Source of the DNA: Thermoleophilia bacterium
Lineage (GTDB): Bacteria > Actinomycetota > Thermoleophilia > Gaiellales > Gaiellaceae
Length of the DNA stretch: 14,904 bases
Direction: 5' to 3'
Assembly (NCBI GenBank): GCA_016844515.1
Contig: JAERMP010000170.1
Location: 1-14,904 of the forward strand
Positions 6,551-14,281 of this stretch are shown in pieces. The notes beneath the pieces are model-generated. The model was not told the DNA's origin. It did not search any database and saw only the letters and a program-made list of their open reading frames with translations. The translations under genes were made by a program, and so were the position numbers. Position 1 is the stretch's first letter. Every line of letters starts with the position of its first letter.

Positions 6551-6966
6551 TCAGGCGACGCCGGCGGCGAGCGCGTCGTCGAGCGGCGTGTACTCGAGCC
6601 CGTGTGCGTCGGCAACGGCTTCGTACGTCAGCTTGCCGCCCATGACGTTGACACCGCGTGCGAGCTCAGGGTTCGCGGCGATCGCTTCGATCGGACCGAG
6701 ATCGGCGAGCTGCTCGACGTAAGCGAGCGTGACGTTCGTCAGCGCGCGTGTCGACGTGATCGGTACCGCGCCGGGCATGTTCGCCACGCAGTAGTGGATC
6801 ACGCCGTCGACGGTGTAGACAGGGTCGTTGTGAGTCGTCGCCTTCGACGTTTCGGCACAGCCGCCCGGGTCGATCGCGACGTCCACGAAGACCGAGCTCT
6901 CCTTCATCGTGCCGAGCAGCTCTTGGGTGATCAGCTTGGGTGCCCGTGCACCGGGAATGAGCACGG
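6551..6966 (-). repeat. ald 3'-end direct repeat, copy A (fused to DUF2339)
   Basis: The segment aligns without gaps to 11191-11606, offset 4,640 bp, with 27 mismatches in 416 bp (about 93.5% identity). Positions 6868-6966 are identical over 99 bp; all differences lie between 6556 and 6867, toward the stop codon. By codon, 17 changes are silent and 8 change a residue. The repeat ends at the stop codon on one side and inside GTG of the VLIPG segment on the other. Confidence 0.93.
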
Positions 6967-9900
6967 CGAGGATGAACGAGAACGCCCGTGCGACCGAGCT
7001 CAGCTCGGCGAGGTCGTAGACGAAGATCTTCGCCAGGCTGAGGGCGAAGAGCACGAGGCCACCGTACCGGATCGCCGCCGAGCCACGGAGCAGGCCGACG
7101 ACGAGGAGCGCGAGCCCGACGAGCGCCCAGAGCCCGCTGACCGCGGTGTGGCCGCGTTCGAAATCGGTCTCGACCGACGCCGTGGAGACGCGCTCCGCTA
7201 TCTCGAGGATCCCCAGCGAGACCGCATACAGGGCAACGCCGCCGGCGATGGCCGCGAGGACGACGCGATCCCGCTCCACCGGAGCCGAGGCGGCGACTGC
7301 GACGAGCGCGAGGATGCAGCCGGCGAGCACCCAGATCCCCGCTGCCGGGCTCGCAGAGGCGTTGAAGAAGTGGGACGGGGGTGTAAAGCTTGCGATGGTC
7401 GCAAGGGTGGTTGCGCCCACGGCAACGCCGCCCGCGAACCACAGGCGGGACTCGCCGAGCGGTCGCGCGAGAAGGGCGATTGCGCCACCTGTGAGCGCCA
7501 CGGCGAGCGCCGCCTCCTGCCAGCCCCCGAGCAGGACGCGCTCGGTCGAGAGCAGCGCCAGAATCCCGACGACCCAGAGCACGGTAACGAGGTCGCGCCA
7601 GCGTGCCTCGCCCCAGCGAAGGGCCGCGAGCCCGAAGGTAGCGAGTGCGCAAGCAGCCGTGGCGATCGCGAGGCGCTGCGCCAGCTCGGACTCCTCGAGC
7701 CACGGCTGCACCTCGTCGAACAGGACGACGACGCTCGTCGCGACCGCAAGCGAGCCACCCGCGAGCCAGAGGCGTGACTCACGGAGGGGCTGAGCGAGTG
7801 CGCCAACGGCGAAGGCTGTCGCGGCGACCGTTGCGGCGAGCCAGACGCCGTCCCCGAGCAGAACGCGCTCCGTCGAGAGCAGCGCCAGAATCCCGACGAC
7901 CCAGAGCGCGGTAACGAGATCACGCCATCGCGCCTCGCCCCAGCGGAGCGCAGCGAGCCCGAAGGTCGCGAGCGCGCAGGCTGCCGTGGCGATCGCGAGG
8001 TGTCGCTCCACGTCGAAGTCTTCGAGCCACGGCTGCACCTCGTACAGGAGGACAACGGCAGAGGTCACGACCGCGAGCGAACCACCCGCGAGCCAGAGGC
8101 GTGACTCACGGAGGGGCTGAGCGAATGCGCCAACGGCGAAGGCTGTCGCGGCGACCGTTGCTGCGCTCCAGGCGTGATCCGAGATGAGCAGGATCTCGGC
8201 CCAGACCAACGACACCAACCCGAGCGCCCAGAGGGTCGTCGCGAAGTCCCGCAGCGCGCTCACCCGGAAGACTCCCGCGGCGAGTACGACGTAGGCCACC
8301 GTCACGGCGAGGAATCCGATCCCCTCGCGCGCATCGGAGACCGCGACGAGCCCGACACCGAGCAAGCCGGCCCAGAACGCGATCCCCACGGAGATACCGC
8401 AAACGACATCGAACGCGCGCCGATCCGGCTGCGTCACACGAAGCGCATAGGAGCCGCCGAGCAAGCCAGCTGACGCCGCGAGCACCGACCAGCCGCCGAT
8501 CGAGGCCACTGCGAGTCCGCCGTCCTCGAAAGCGGAGACGTCGAAGCCGGCTGCTTCGGCGAGCACCACCCCGAGCCAGAGGAGCGACGCAACCGCAAGC
8601 GCGTCGGATCGAAGCCGACCGGCGACGCCGAGGAACGTCGCGCCAACGAGTGCGGCGACGATGCTCGCAGCAACGTGGCCCCAATCGAACGAGGCCGAGA
8701 CGAGCGCAAAGGACGCCGACAGTGTCGCCAGGGCGCCGCCCGCGAAGACAAACGCCTCCCGAAGGCCGTGCCGATGCGCGATGAGCTGCCAGCGGATGCT
8801 GCCCACGAACGCGAGCAGGCCCGCCTCGGTACGGAGTCGGTATTCGCGCGGGATGAGCACGCCGACACTGATCAGCGCGGCCGCAGACGCAGCGAGCGGA
8901 AGTACCGAGGAGAGATGGTCTGCGAGCTCGTCGAAGACCAGATCCGGTCGGCCCTCGAAGCCCAGCGCGTGGACGGACGCGAGCACCGCGTAACCGATCC
9001 CCATCGCCTGGAGCCGGGCATCTCCTAGCCGCGTGGCGAGAAAAGCGAGCACGATGGCCTGCGCCGCCCATGCGATCGTGAGGGCCGAGTTGGAGAGCAG
9101 GTCAGCTGTCCCGACAGCCGCAAGGGCGAGCGCGGATGCGCCGACGACGAGGCCGAGATCGGGCAGTCGTCGCCACTGGAGCGCGCCGAACACGAGCGCC
9201 CAGACGATGGCGGCGACGAGGAGGGCGACTCCTCTCTCGGTCCTGTCGTCCAACAGCTGGGCGGCGAGCACCATCGCGACGCCGAACGAGCTGAAGGCAT
9301 AGCTGAGCGCCATCGCATCGAGATCGCTCCGCTTGGCGGCGATCTGGCGGGCGACCGCGATGCCCAGCAGGCTGAGTACGAAGGCAGCGGCAACGGCGAC
9401 CGTCCCTTTGTCGACGGGCGAGACGGCATCCGCTGCCAGCCATTCGACCTGGGCGCCGACGAGCACCGAAGTCGTGATCAGGAGCTCGTGCCAGCCGCGC
9501 GGAACGGCCACCCACCCGGCGGCGACGAGGACGATGACGGCAAAAGCCGCGGACTCCCAGGTCATCTCGGCGTCGAGCGCCTGGAGGGCGGGGGCAAGCG
9601 CGGCCCCGAGAAGCCCGATCGCGGCGATGACCTGCGACCGCCAGCGAATCGCGACCACCGTGCCCACCGCGGCGATGAGGCCTGCGAGCGGCAAGGCGAG
9701 CCCGTCCGGGACGAGGTCGTAGCGCGCGGCAGCCGCGGCGAGCGTCGCGTACGCGCCTGCGATGCCCGCCCCGACGGCGGCGAGCGCCGACCAGTACTGC
9801 CCGTATCGCGCCCGCAAGAGGAGGCCAGCGCCGAAGACGAGCGCAGACGCCGCTGCACCGAGTGCCACGCGCCCCCGATCGTCGATCCAGCCCCGGTTCG

Positions 9901-10411
9901 CGGCGAGTACGAAGAAGAAGCCGATCCCGAGCGCCATGACCGCGCCGCCCGCGATCGCGAAGCCTCGCGCACCCATGAGATCCCAGTCCCGGGCGAGGTC
10001 GCCGAACGAGCGACCGGGGGGCTTCGGCGGCTTGGGAGCAGGACGCCACTCGGCCGGCTTCGGCGCCGCAGCTGTCGGCACGGGCGCTGCAGGCGCGGGT
10101 ACCGTCGGCTTCGGGGGCCGCTCAGACATATCGCGGTCGACGGGAGGCTGGCGCTCGGCCGGAGCGGGGGCCGGCGGAACGACCGGGCCGGGCTCGGGCG
10201 GAGGGCCTGGTGCCGGTATGACGCGAGGAGGCGGTGGTGGCTGAGGCGCCGCCGCAGCGGCGGCCGGTGGTGGTACAGGAGGAGCTTCAGGCTGAGGGGC
10301 TGTCCTGGTGGGAGTGGACTCGATCTCGAGCTCGGTCACGCGGATGACGAGCGTCCTGAGGAGCGCTTCTAGCTCGGCGAGACGCTGCTCGAGTGACCGC
10401 TCGGGATCCAT
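6551..10411 (-). CDS. DUF2339 multi-pass membrane protein with an alanine-dehydrogenase C-terminal fragment fused in frame
   Basis: This frame of 1286 codons starts at ATG 10411, with an AGGG upstream. Residues 1-32 look like a coiled coil. About 33-145 are Pro/Ala-rich and poorly ordered. From about 150 to 1149 there are many successive hydrophobic helices, the DUF2339 pattern, whose function is unknown. The family normally ends with one more helix shortly after a KxFxYDL-type segment, here KIFVYDLAEL. In this protein that helix is cut after FSFILA, and residues 1150-1286 are instead the last 137 residues of alanine dehydrogenase, starting VLIPGARAPK. The added part has Asp-Pro-Gly-Gly where Ald has DQGG and lacks the Ald N-terminal domain, so it should be inactive. 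About residues 746-962 include a tandem duplication of a 109-residue unit. The fusion could be real or an assembly chimera. Confidence 0.8.
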   Translation of the reverse strand: MDPERSLEQRLAELEALLRTLVIRVTELEIESTPTRTAPQPEAPPVPPPAAAAAAPQPPPPPRVIPAPGPPPEPGPVVPPAPAPAERQPPVDRDMSERPPKPTVPAPAAPVPTAAAPKPAEWRPAPKPPKPPGRSFGDLARDWDLMGARGFAIAGGAVMALGIGFFFVLAANRGWIDDRGRVALGAAASALVFGAGLLLRARYGQYWSALAAVGAGIAGAYATLAAAAARYDLVPDGLALPLAGLIAAVGTVVAIRWRSQVIAAIGLLGAALAPALQALDAEMTWESAAFAVIVLVAAGWVAVPRGWHELLITTSVLVGAQVEWLAADAVSPVDKGTVAVAAAFVLSLLGIAVARQIAAKRSDLDAMALSYAFSSFGVAMVLAAQLLDDRTERGVALLVAAIVWALVFGALQWRRLPDLGLVVGASALALAAVGTADLLSNSALTIAWAAQAIVLAFLATRLGDARLQAMGIGYAVLASVHALGFEGRPDLVFDELADHLSSVLPLAASAAALISVGVLIPREYRLRTEAGLLAFVGSIRWQLIAHRHGLREAFVFAGGALATLSASFALVSASFDWGHVAASIVAALVGATFLGVAGRLRSDALAVASLLWLGVVLAEAAGFDVSAFEDGGLAVASIGGWSVLAASAGLLGGSYALRVTQPDRRAFDVVCGISVGIAFWAGLLGVGLVAVSDAREGIGFLAVTVAYVVLAAGVFRVSALRDFATTLWALGLVSLVWAEILLISDHAWSAATVAATAFAVGAFAQPLRESRLWLAGGSLAVVTSAVVLLYEVQPWLEDFDVERHLAIATAACALATFGLAALRWGEARWRDLVTALWVVGILALLSTERVLLGDGVWLAATVAATAFAVGALAQPLRESRLWLAGGSLAVATSVVVLFDEVQPWLEESELAQRLAIATAACALATFGLAALRWGEARWRDLVTVLWVVGILALLSTERVLLGGWQEAALAVALTGGAIALLARPLGESRLWFAGGVAVGATTLATIASFTPPSHFFNASASPAAGIWVLAGCILALVAVAASAPVERDRVVLAAIAGGVALYAVSLGILEIAERVSTASVETDFERGHTAVSGLWALVGLALLVVGLLRGSAAIRYGGLVLFALSLAKIFVYDLAELSSVARAFSFILAVLIPGARAPKLITQELLGTMKESSVFVDVAIDPGGCAETSKATTHNDPVYTVDGVIHYCVANMPGAVPITSTRALTNVTLAYVEQLADLGPIEAIAANPELARGVNVMGGKLTYEAVADAHGLEYTPLDDALAAGVA
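7529..7850 (-). repeat. Internal tandem repeat of the DUF2339 gene, unit 1
   Basis: The unit matches 7856-8177 with a constant offset of 327 bp (109 codons) and roughly 85-90% identity by eye. A long near-identical core lies around 7759-7834. It encodes two to three hydrophobic helices with the markers ESRLWLAGGSLAV and LRWGEARWRDLVT. Confidence 0.85.
7856..8177 (-). repeat. Internal tandem repeat of the DUF2339 gene, unit 2
   Basis: Partner of 7529-7850. Weaker related units on both sides (a LARPLGESRLWFAGG segment at the lower-coordinate side) suggest that the whole membrane domain grew by repeated duplication. The two units here are the youngest pair. Confidence 0.85.
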
Positions 10412-10494
10412 CGCCCTGATCGTATTGCCGCCCGCTCAAGAAATCTTCAAGCGACTCGGTCTTACATCGGGTTTGACCCTGCGGCAGCCCGACC

Positions 10495-11184
10495 TTAGCG
10501 GTCTTTGACGACGATCGTGCTCGCCATCTTGTCGTACAGCGTCTGGTTGCGCTTGTCCCAGAGCGGCCACAGGTAAGCGAGAAGCAAAGGCAGCCCGAGC
10601 AATATCCATCCGAAAGTCCCGAGAACCCAGAGGGACGAGGCTCGTCCTAGGGCGCGGGGGTACGAGACGCGGTCAGCGTCCTCGCTCCGCACGACCCTGA
10701 TTCCCAGCGCCATCTTTCCCAGCGTCTGTCCCCACCTCCCGATCATGAGCCATTGGTAGAGAGGTGGACCCAAGAAAAACACCACGAAGAAGACAAACCC
10801 GGCTGTGGCGCTCCACTCGCCTGTCGCCGGATCTTCTTCGGTCGTAGACGCCCAGGCAAAGATCGCGACCCAGGCACCGAGGAGGACCATCACGTCTACG
10901 AACCAACCTGCAGCACGTCTTCCCCAGCTTGCGAGATGGGCTCCGGTTACAGGATCGGCACCTGCCGGCACAGCGCCTTGGAAGCCAGCCAGAGGATCGC
11001 CCGCAACCTGAGCTGGGGAGCTCTCCTGCTCCTGAACCTTCTCCTGCTCCTGCACGCCCTCCTGCGCCGAGGCGCTCTCGTGAAGCTGGCGTCTCAGACG
11101 GGTGTACTCCTCTGCCGAGATTGCGCCTGCGAGATAGTCCCGCTCGAGCCGCGCCTTGGCGTCCGCGTGCTGTTCGGGATCCAT
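10495..11184 (-). CDS. RDD-family membrane protein with N-terminal SHOCT-like segment
   Basis: The product is 229 residues. Residues 5-33 (LERDYLAGAISAEEYTRLRRQL) fit the short SHOCT helix pair. A Gln/Glu repeat (QEGVQEQEKVQEQE) and a loose linker follow to about residue 80. The RDD domain then begins with WGRRAAGWFVDV, holding the Arg and Asp that name the family. It has three likely membrane helices at about 90-111, 125-148 and 184-208, with the conserved GQTLGKMALGIRVV loop between the second and third. RDD proteins are membrane proteins of mostly unknown function, some proposed as transporters. The ATG at 11184 lies six bases after the ald stop, so it is probably in the ald operon. DUF2339 follows after 83 bp. 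Confidence 0.88.
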   Translation of the reverse strand: MDPEQHADAKARLERDYLAGAISAEEYTRLRRQLHESASAQEGVQEQEKVQEQESSPAQVAGDPLAGFQGAVPAGADPVTGAHLASWGRRAAGWFVDVMVLLGAWVAIFAWASTTEEDPATGEWSATAGFVFFVVFFLGPPLYQWLMIGRWGQTLGKMALGIRVVRSEDADRVSYPRALGRASSLWVLGTFGWILLGLPLLLAYLWPLWDKRNQTLYDKMASTIVVKDR

Positions 11185-11190
11185 TCGGAC

Positions 11191-11606
11191 TCAGGTCACG
11201 CCGGCGGCGAGCGCATCGTCGAGCGGCGTGTACTCCATGCCGTGCGCCTCGGCAACGGCCTCGTACGTCAGCTTGCCGCCCATGACGTTGACACCGCGCG
11301 CGAGCTCAGGGCTCGCGGCGATCGCGCCGATCGCTCCGAGATCGGCGAGCTGCTCGACATAGGCCAGCGTGACGTTCGTCAGCGCGCGTGTCGACGTGAT
11401 CGGCACCGCGCCGGGCATGTTCGCCACGCAGTAGTGGATGACGCCGTCCACGGTGTAGACCGGGTCGTCGTGCGTCGTCGCCTTCGACGTCTCGGCGCAG
11501 CCGCCCTGGTCGATCGCGACGTCCACGAAGACCGAGCTCTCCTTCATCGTGCCGAGCAGCTCTTGGGTGATCAGCTTGGGTGCCCGTGCACCGGGAATGA
11601 GCACGG
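11191..11606 (-). repeat. ald 3'-end direct repeat, copy B (within ald)
   Basis: Partner of 6551-6966. This copy keeps the family-typical DQGG and HDDP residues, whereas copy A has DPGG and HNDP. Copy B is therefore the better-preserved enzyme end. The shared sequence starts at CCGTGCTC on the minus strand, preceded by CTCGAG here and by ATCCTCG in copy A. Confidence 0.93.
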
Positions 11607-12228
11607 GCTCGAGGAAGCGCATCCGGTCGACCGAGCGCTCGAGGATCGTCACCTGCGCGCCCATCCCGAGCGCGATCACCGCCGCGTTGTAGCCGACCAT
11701 CCCGCCGCCGATCACGAGCACGCGCGCCGGCGCAACGCCTGCCACACCGCCGAGGAGGATCCCGCGACCACCCTTCGGCTTCTCGAGGTGATTAGCACCA
11801 GCTTGCGGAGCAAGCCGCCCGGCGATTTCGCTCATGGGCGCGAGCAACGGAAGCGCGCCGCCATCCGTTTCGACCGTCTCGTACGCGATTGCCGTGACTC
11901 CCGAATCGACGAGTGCCCGTGTAAGCGGCTCGTCGGCGGCGATATGGAGATACGTGAAGAGCGTCAGACTTTCGCGAAGCCGCGGATATTCGGACGCGAT
12001 GGGCTCCTTGACCTTGAGCAGCAGGTCGGAGCTGCCCCACACGTCCTCGACGGAGACGATCGTCGCACCCGCACGCTCGTACGCCTCATCGGCGAAAGCG
12101 CTGCCCGCGCCGGCGTCGGCCTCGATGACCACGTCATGCCCACGCTGGACGAGCTCGCGCGCTCCGGCCGGGGTCAGCGCGACCCGGTACTCCTGCGACT
12201 TGATCTCCTTGGCTACGCCGATACGCAT
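11191..12228 (-). CDS. ald: Alanine dehydrogenase with an internal in-frame deletion
   Basis: The family catalyses NAD-dependent interconversion of L-alanine with pyruvate and ammonia. The 345-residue frame starts at ATG 12228 (MRIGVAKEIK, the family N-terminus; an in-frame GTG at 12255 adds nine unlikely residues). Substrate Lys74 (LLKVKEP), His95 (TYLHIA), the Rossmann loop GGGMVG at 174-179 and Asp240 in AIDQGG are present. Typical members have about 371 residues. Between RFL (residue 206) and VLIPGARAPK (209 on), about 31 residues in the Mycobacterium tuberculosis enzyme are replaced by two (EP). The lost part covers a strand and helix and the ADLVIGA strand next to the NAD site, so activity is doubtful. 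The deletion point is exactly where the duplicated 3' segment begins. RDD follows after 6 bp, and the gene is divergent from the monooxygenase-like gene. Confidence 0.9.
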   Translation of the reverse strand: MRIGVAKEIKSQEYRVALTPAGARELVQRGHDVVIEADAGAGSAFADEAYERAGATIVSVEDVWGSSDLLLKVKEPIASEYPRLRESLTLFTYLHIAADEPLTRALVDSGVTAIAYETVETDGGALPLLAPMSEIAGRLAPQAGANHLEKPKGGRGILLGGVAGVAPARVLVIGGGMVGYNAAVIALGMGAQVTILERSVDRMRFLEPVLIPGARAPKLITQELLGTMKESSVFVDVAIDQGGCAETSKATTHDDPVYTVDGVIHYCVANMPGAVPITSTRALTNVTLAYVEQLADLGAIGAIAASPELARGVNVMGGKLTYEAVAEAHGMEYTPLDDALAAGVT

Positions 12229-12296
12229 CGCGCGCGGGACGATAGCGACCGCCACCCGGAATCCGCCAGACTGGTGCCATCAACCGAGGAGGAGCC

Positions 12297-12590
12297 GTGT
12301 ACACATCAGCTGTCTGGAACGTGAAGGAAGGTCACGAGGACGAGTTCAAGCGACGCTGGCAGGAAAGCGTCGACGCCGCATCGCTGGAGCTTCCGGGGAT
12401 CGTCTTTCGACTCCTGCGCGATGTCGAGAGCCCTCGCCGTTTCGTGAGCAACGCCGGGCCCTGGCGCGGCCTGGAGCAGATCGCCGCGATGCGGAACTCA
12501 AGCGAGTTCCAGGCGAGCATGGCATCGATGACAGAACACCTCGACTCGTACGAGATCTCGACGTGGGAGCTCGTAGCCGAGGTCAGCTGA
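12297..12590 (+). CDS. Antibiotic-biosynthesis-monooxygenase (ABM) domain protein
   Basis: The product is 97 residues. It begins with a strand (MYTSAVWNVKEGHEDEF) and helix and ends with a second strand around EISTWELVAEV, the ferredoxin-like dimeric alpha-beta barrel pattern of ABM proteins. Members include small quinol or polyketide monooxygenases and many of unknown role; no cofactor or substrate can be read here. The GTG start is well supported by GAGGAGGAG at 12286-12294. The gene is divergent from ald across 68 bp and converges on the M20 peptidase across a hairpin. Confidence 0.75.
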   Translation: MYTSAVWNVKEGHEDEFKRRWQESVDAASLELPGIVFRLLRDVESPRRFVSNAGPWRGLEQIAAMRNSSEFQASMASMTEHLDSYEISTWELVAEVS

Positions 12591-12603
12591 GGAATGGAGC
12601 AGA

Positions 12604-12619
12604 GCGGGGCATGCCCCGC
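12604..12619. terminator. Hairpin between convergent genes, candidate two-way terminator
   Basis: GCGGGGC-AT-GCCCCGC is a perfect inverted repeat in the 31 bp between the ABM stop and the peptidase stop. A six-pair stem with a CATG loop is the realistic fold. There is no T run on either side, so termination would need to be of a U-poor type or Rho-assisted. It could also be a dispersed palindromic repeat. Confidence 0.45.
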
Positions 12620-12621
12620 CC

Positions 12622-13749
12622 CTACAGCTCGAGGGCGGCGTCGACGAGCGCGAGTGTGACCTCGACCATCGCGTCGAGATCCGCGACCGCGATGTGCTCG
12701 TCGGGCGTGTGGATCTCCATCATCCCGTTGGCGAGATTGACGCACTCCAGACCGCGCGCGTTGAAGACGTTGGCATCGGCGCCGCCGCCGCTCAGCGCGT
12801 AAGACGGCTCGAATCCGGCTCGCTCGAGTGCAGTGGCCGCAAGCCGCACAGGTGGGTCGCTCTCCTTGAAGCGGTAGCCGGGGAAGCTCGGGCGCACCTC
12901 GCTGGCGACCTCGCACTCGGCGAGGCTGGCGGCGAAGGCCGCCGACTCGAGCATCTCGCGTACGAGCTCGATCGCCTTGCGCTCGTCGTGGGAGCGCACC
13001 TCGGCGGTGAACGAGCACCACTCGGGAACGACGTTGCGCGCCGTCCCGCCTTTGATGACGCCGACGTTCGCGCTCGTCTCCTCGTCCACGCGCCCGAGTC
13101 GGAAGTCCGCGATCGCACGCGAGGCCGCCGCGATCGCCGACCGCCCGTCCTCGGGATTCATGCCCGCGTGCGCCGCGCGCCCGTGGAAGCGGAAGTCGAG
13201 CAGGCGCCCGTGCGGTGATCCGAGCACGATCTCGCCGATCGCAGCGCCTTGGTCGTACACGAAGCCGGTCTTGGCGACGAGCCGCGTATGGTCGAACGCG
13301 TCGGCACCGCGAAGCGACACCTCCTCCTGGGAAGTGAAGAGGAGCTCGATCCCTGCGTGAGGACGCCGCTCTTCGACGATTCTTCGCACAGCCTCGAGCA
13401 TGACCACGACGGCCGCCTTGTTGTCCGACCCGAGGATCGTTCCGGCCGCATTTCGGACGATACCGTCCTCGACGACCGGCTCGATCGCCGCCTCGGGAGG
13501 AACAGTGTCCGTGTGCGCGCACAGGAAGATCGGCGTACCGCCGCCGTTCGTCGCCGGCAGGCGGCAGTAGATATTCCCGGTGTCGCCGTCGAGCCGAGCG
13601 GCCGCGTCGTCCTCGTCCCACGCAAGCTCGAACTCGCTCAGATACGCACCGACGCGGTCGGCGACGGCCCGTTCCTTCCCGGACGGGCTCGGGATCGCAC
13701 ACAGCTCGAGAAAGAGGTCGAGGAGCGGCGAGGTCAGAGGTTGTTGCAT
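12622..13749 (-). CDS. M20-family zinc metallopeptidase (PepT-like)
   Basis: The 375-residue protein has the di-zinc M20 active site: His79 and Asp81 in CAHTDTV, Asp109 in GSDNKAA, catalytic Glu142 and metal Glu143 in SQEEV, Asp166 in VYDQG, and a late His near 347 in EIHTPDEH. The dimerisation domain between them carries HGRAAHAGMNPE. This arrangement is closest to tripeptidase T/M20B-like aminopeptidases, cytoplasmic enzymes that free N-terminal residues from small peptides. There is no signal peptide. Other M20 substrates (acyl or carbamoyl amino acids) are possible. The ATG lies 10 bp after the Nudix stop with AGGA eight bases upstream, so the two are probably cotranscribed. Confidence 0.9.
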   Translation of the reverse strand: MQQPLTSPLLDLFLELCAIPSPSGKERAVADRVGAYLSEFELAWDEDDAAARLDGDTGNIYCRLPATNGGGTPIFLCAHTDTVPPEAAIEPVVEDGIVRNAAGTILGSDNKAAVVVMLEAVRRIVEERRPHAGIELLFTSQEEVSLRGADAFDHTRLVAKTGFVYDQGAAIGEIVLGSPHGRLLDFRFHGRAAHAGMNPEDGRSAIAAASRAIADFRLGRVDEETSANVGVIKGGTARNVVPEWCSFTAEVRSHDERKAIELVREMLESAAFAASLAECEVASEVRPSFPGYRFKESDPPVRLAATALERAGFEPSYALSGGGADANVFNARGLECVNLANGMMEIHTPDEHIAVADLDAMVEVTLALVDAALEL

Positions 13750-13759
13750 CTGGGAGATC

Positions 13760-14281
13760 CTACGAGTACGACTCGATCCGGCCGTCCTCGTGCCAGCGCT
13801 GCAGGTGCAGGGATCCTGTCTCGATCTCGCGGCGAAGGTACCTCACGGTCACCGAGTGCCACGGAACGGCTTCGAGGTGGGCGATCGCGTCTGCCACCGG
13901 CATGAAGCGGGCCTCCGACACCAGTCCGTCAGGATCTACCGGCTCGAGCTCACCGTCCCAGGTGTCGACTTCGAATGTCCAGACCGTGACGTGATATCCA
14001 CGTCCCGGCCCTCGACTCCTGTGAAGCTGCTCGGGCAGTCGGTTGTCGAACTGAAGCACGAACGCCAGTCGTCCGAGCCTGCCGATGCGGAGACCGGTTT
14101 CCTCGAGGATCTCGCGCTCGAGGCCCTCATGGAGAAGCTCGCCGTCCTCCAAGGCGCCGCCGGGTAACGACCAAGTTGGTTCCTCTCCGGGAGCCGCCTG
14201 CCGGACCATGACGATCTCGTCGCCCCGGAGAATGATCGCAGCGGCGACGTGCAGGACCGGACGCGTTGGAGTACCGCTCAA
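13760..14281 (-). CDS. Nudix hydrolase
   Basis: The product is 173 residues. It contains a complete Nudix box, [20 protein letters not shown] continuing TGL, matching GX5EX7REUXEEXGU. The Glu residues bind Mg2+ for hydrolysis of a nucleoside diphosphate linked to another group. A typical beta strand ([18 protein letters not shown]) precedes it. The substrate is unknown. The open frame reaches up to 14413, but that part overlaps pyrG and is Arg-rich and non-homologous. The TTG at 14281 forms a TTGA overlap with the pyrG stop and directly precedes the domain, so I choose it. The gene is therefore coupled to CTP synthase and is followed by the M20 peptidase. Confidence 0.88.
   Translation of the reverse strand: MSGTPTRPVLHVAAAIILRGDEIVMVRQAAPGEEPTWSLPGGALEDGELLHEGLEREILEETGLRIGRLGRLAFVLQFDNRLPEQLHRSRGPGRGYHVTVWTFEVDTWDGELEPVDPDGLVSEARFMPVADAIAHLEAVPWHSVTVRYLRREIETGSLHLQRWHEDGRIESYS

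Noticed and set aside
11020..11065. Short CTCCTG repeats in the RDD gene
   Set aside because: They encode the Gln/Glu-rich linker and are ordinary low-complexity sequence. Slippage is possible but nothing more is indicated.
10405..11186. Shared GGGATCCAT at the starts of RDD and DUF2339
   Set aside because: Only about nine bases match and both encode MDPE. The similarity does not extend into either flank, so chance is enough.
10753..12324. Long plus-strand open frame of 523 codons opposite RDD and ald
   Set aside because: It is antisense to recognised genes. Part of it resembles the plus-strand frame at 6602-7777 only because both lie opposite the duplicated ald end.
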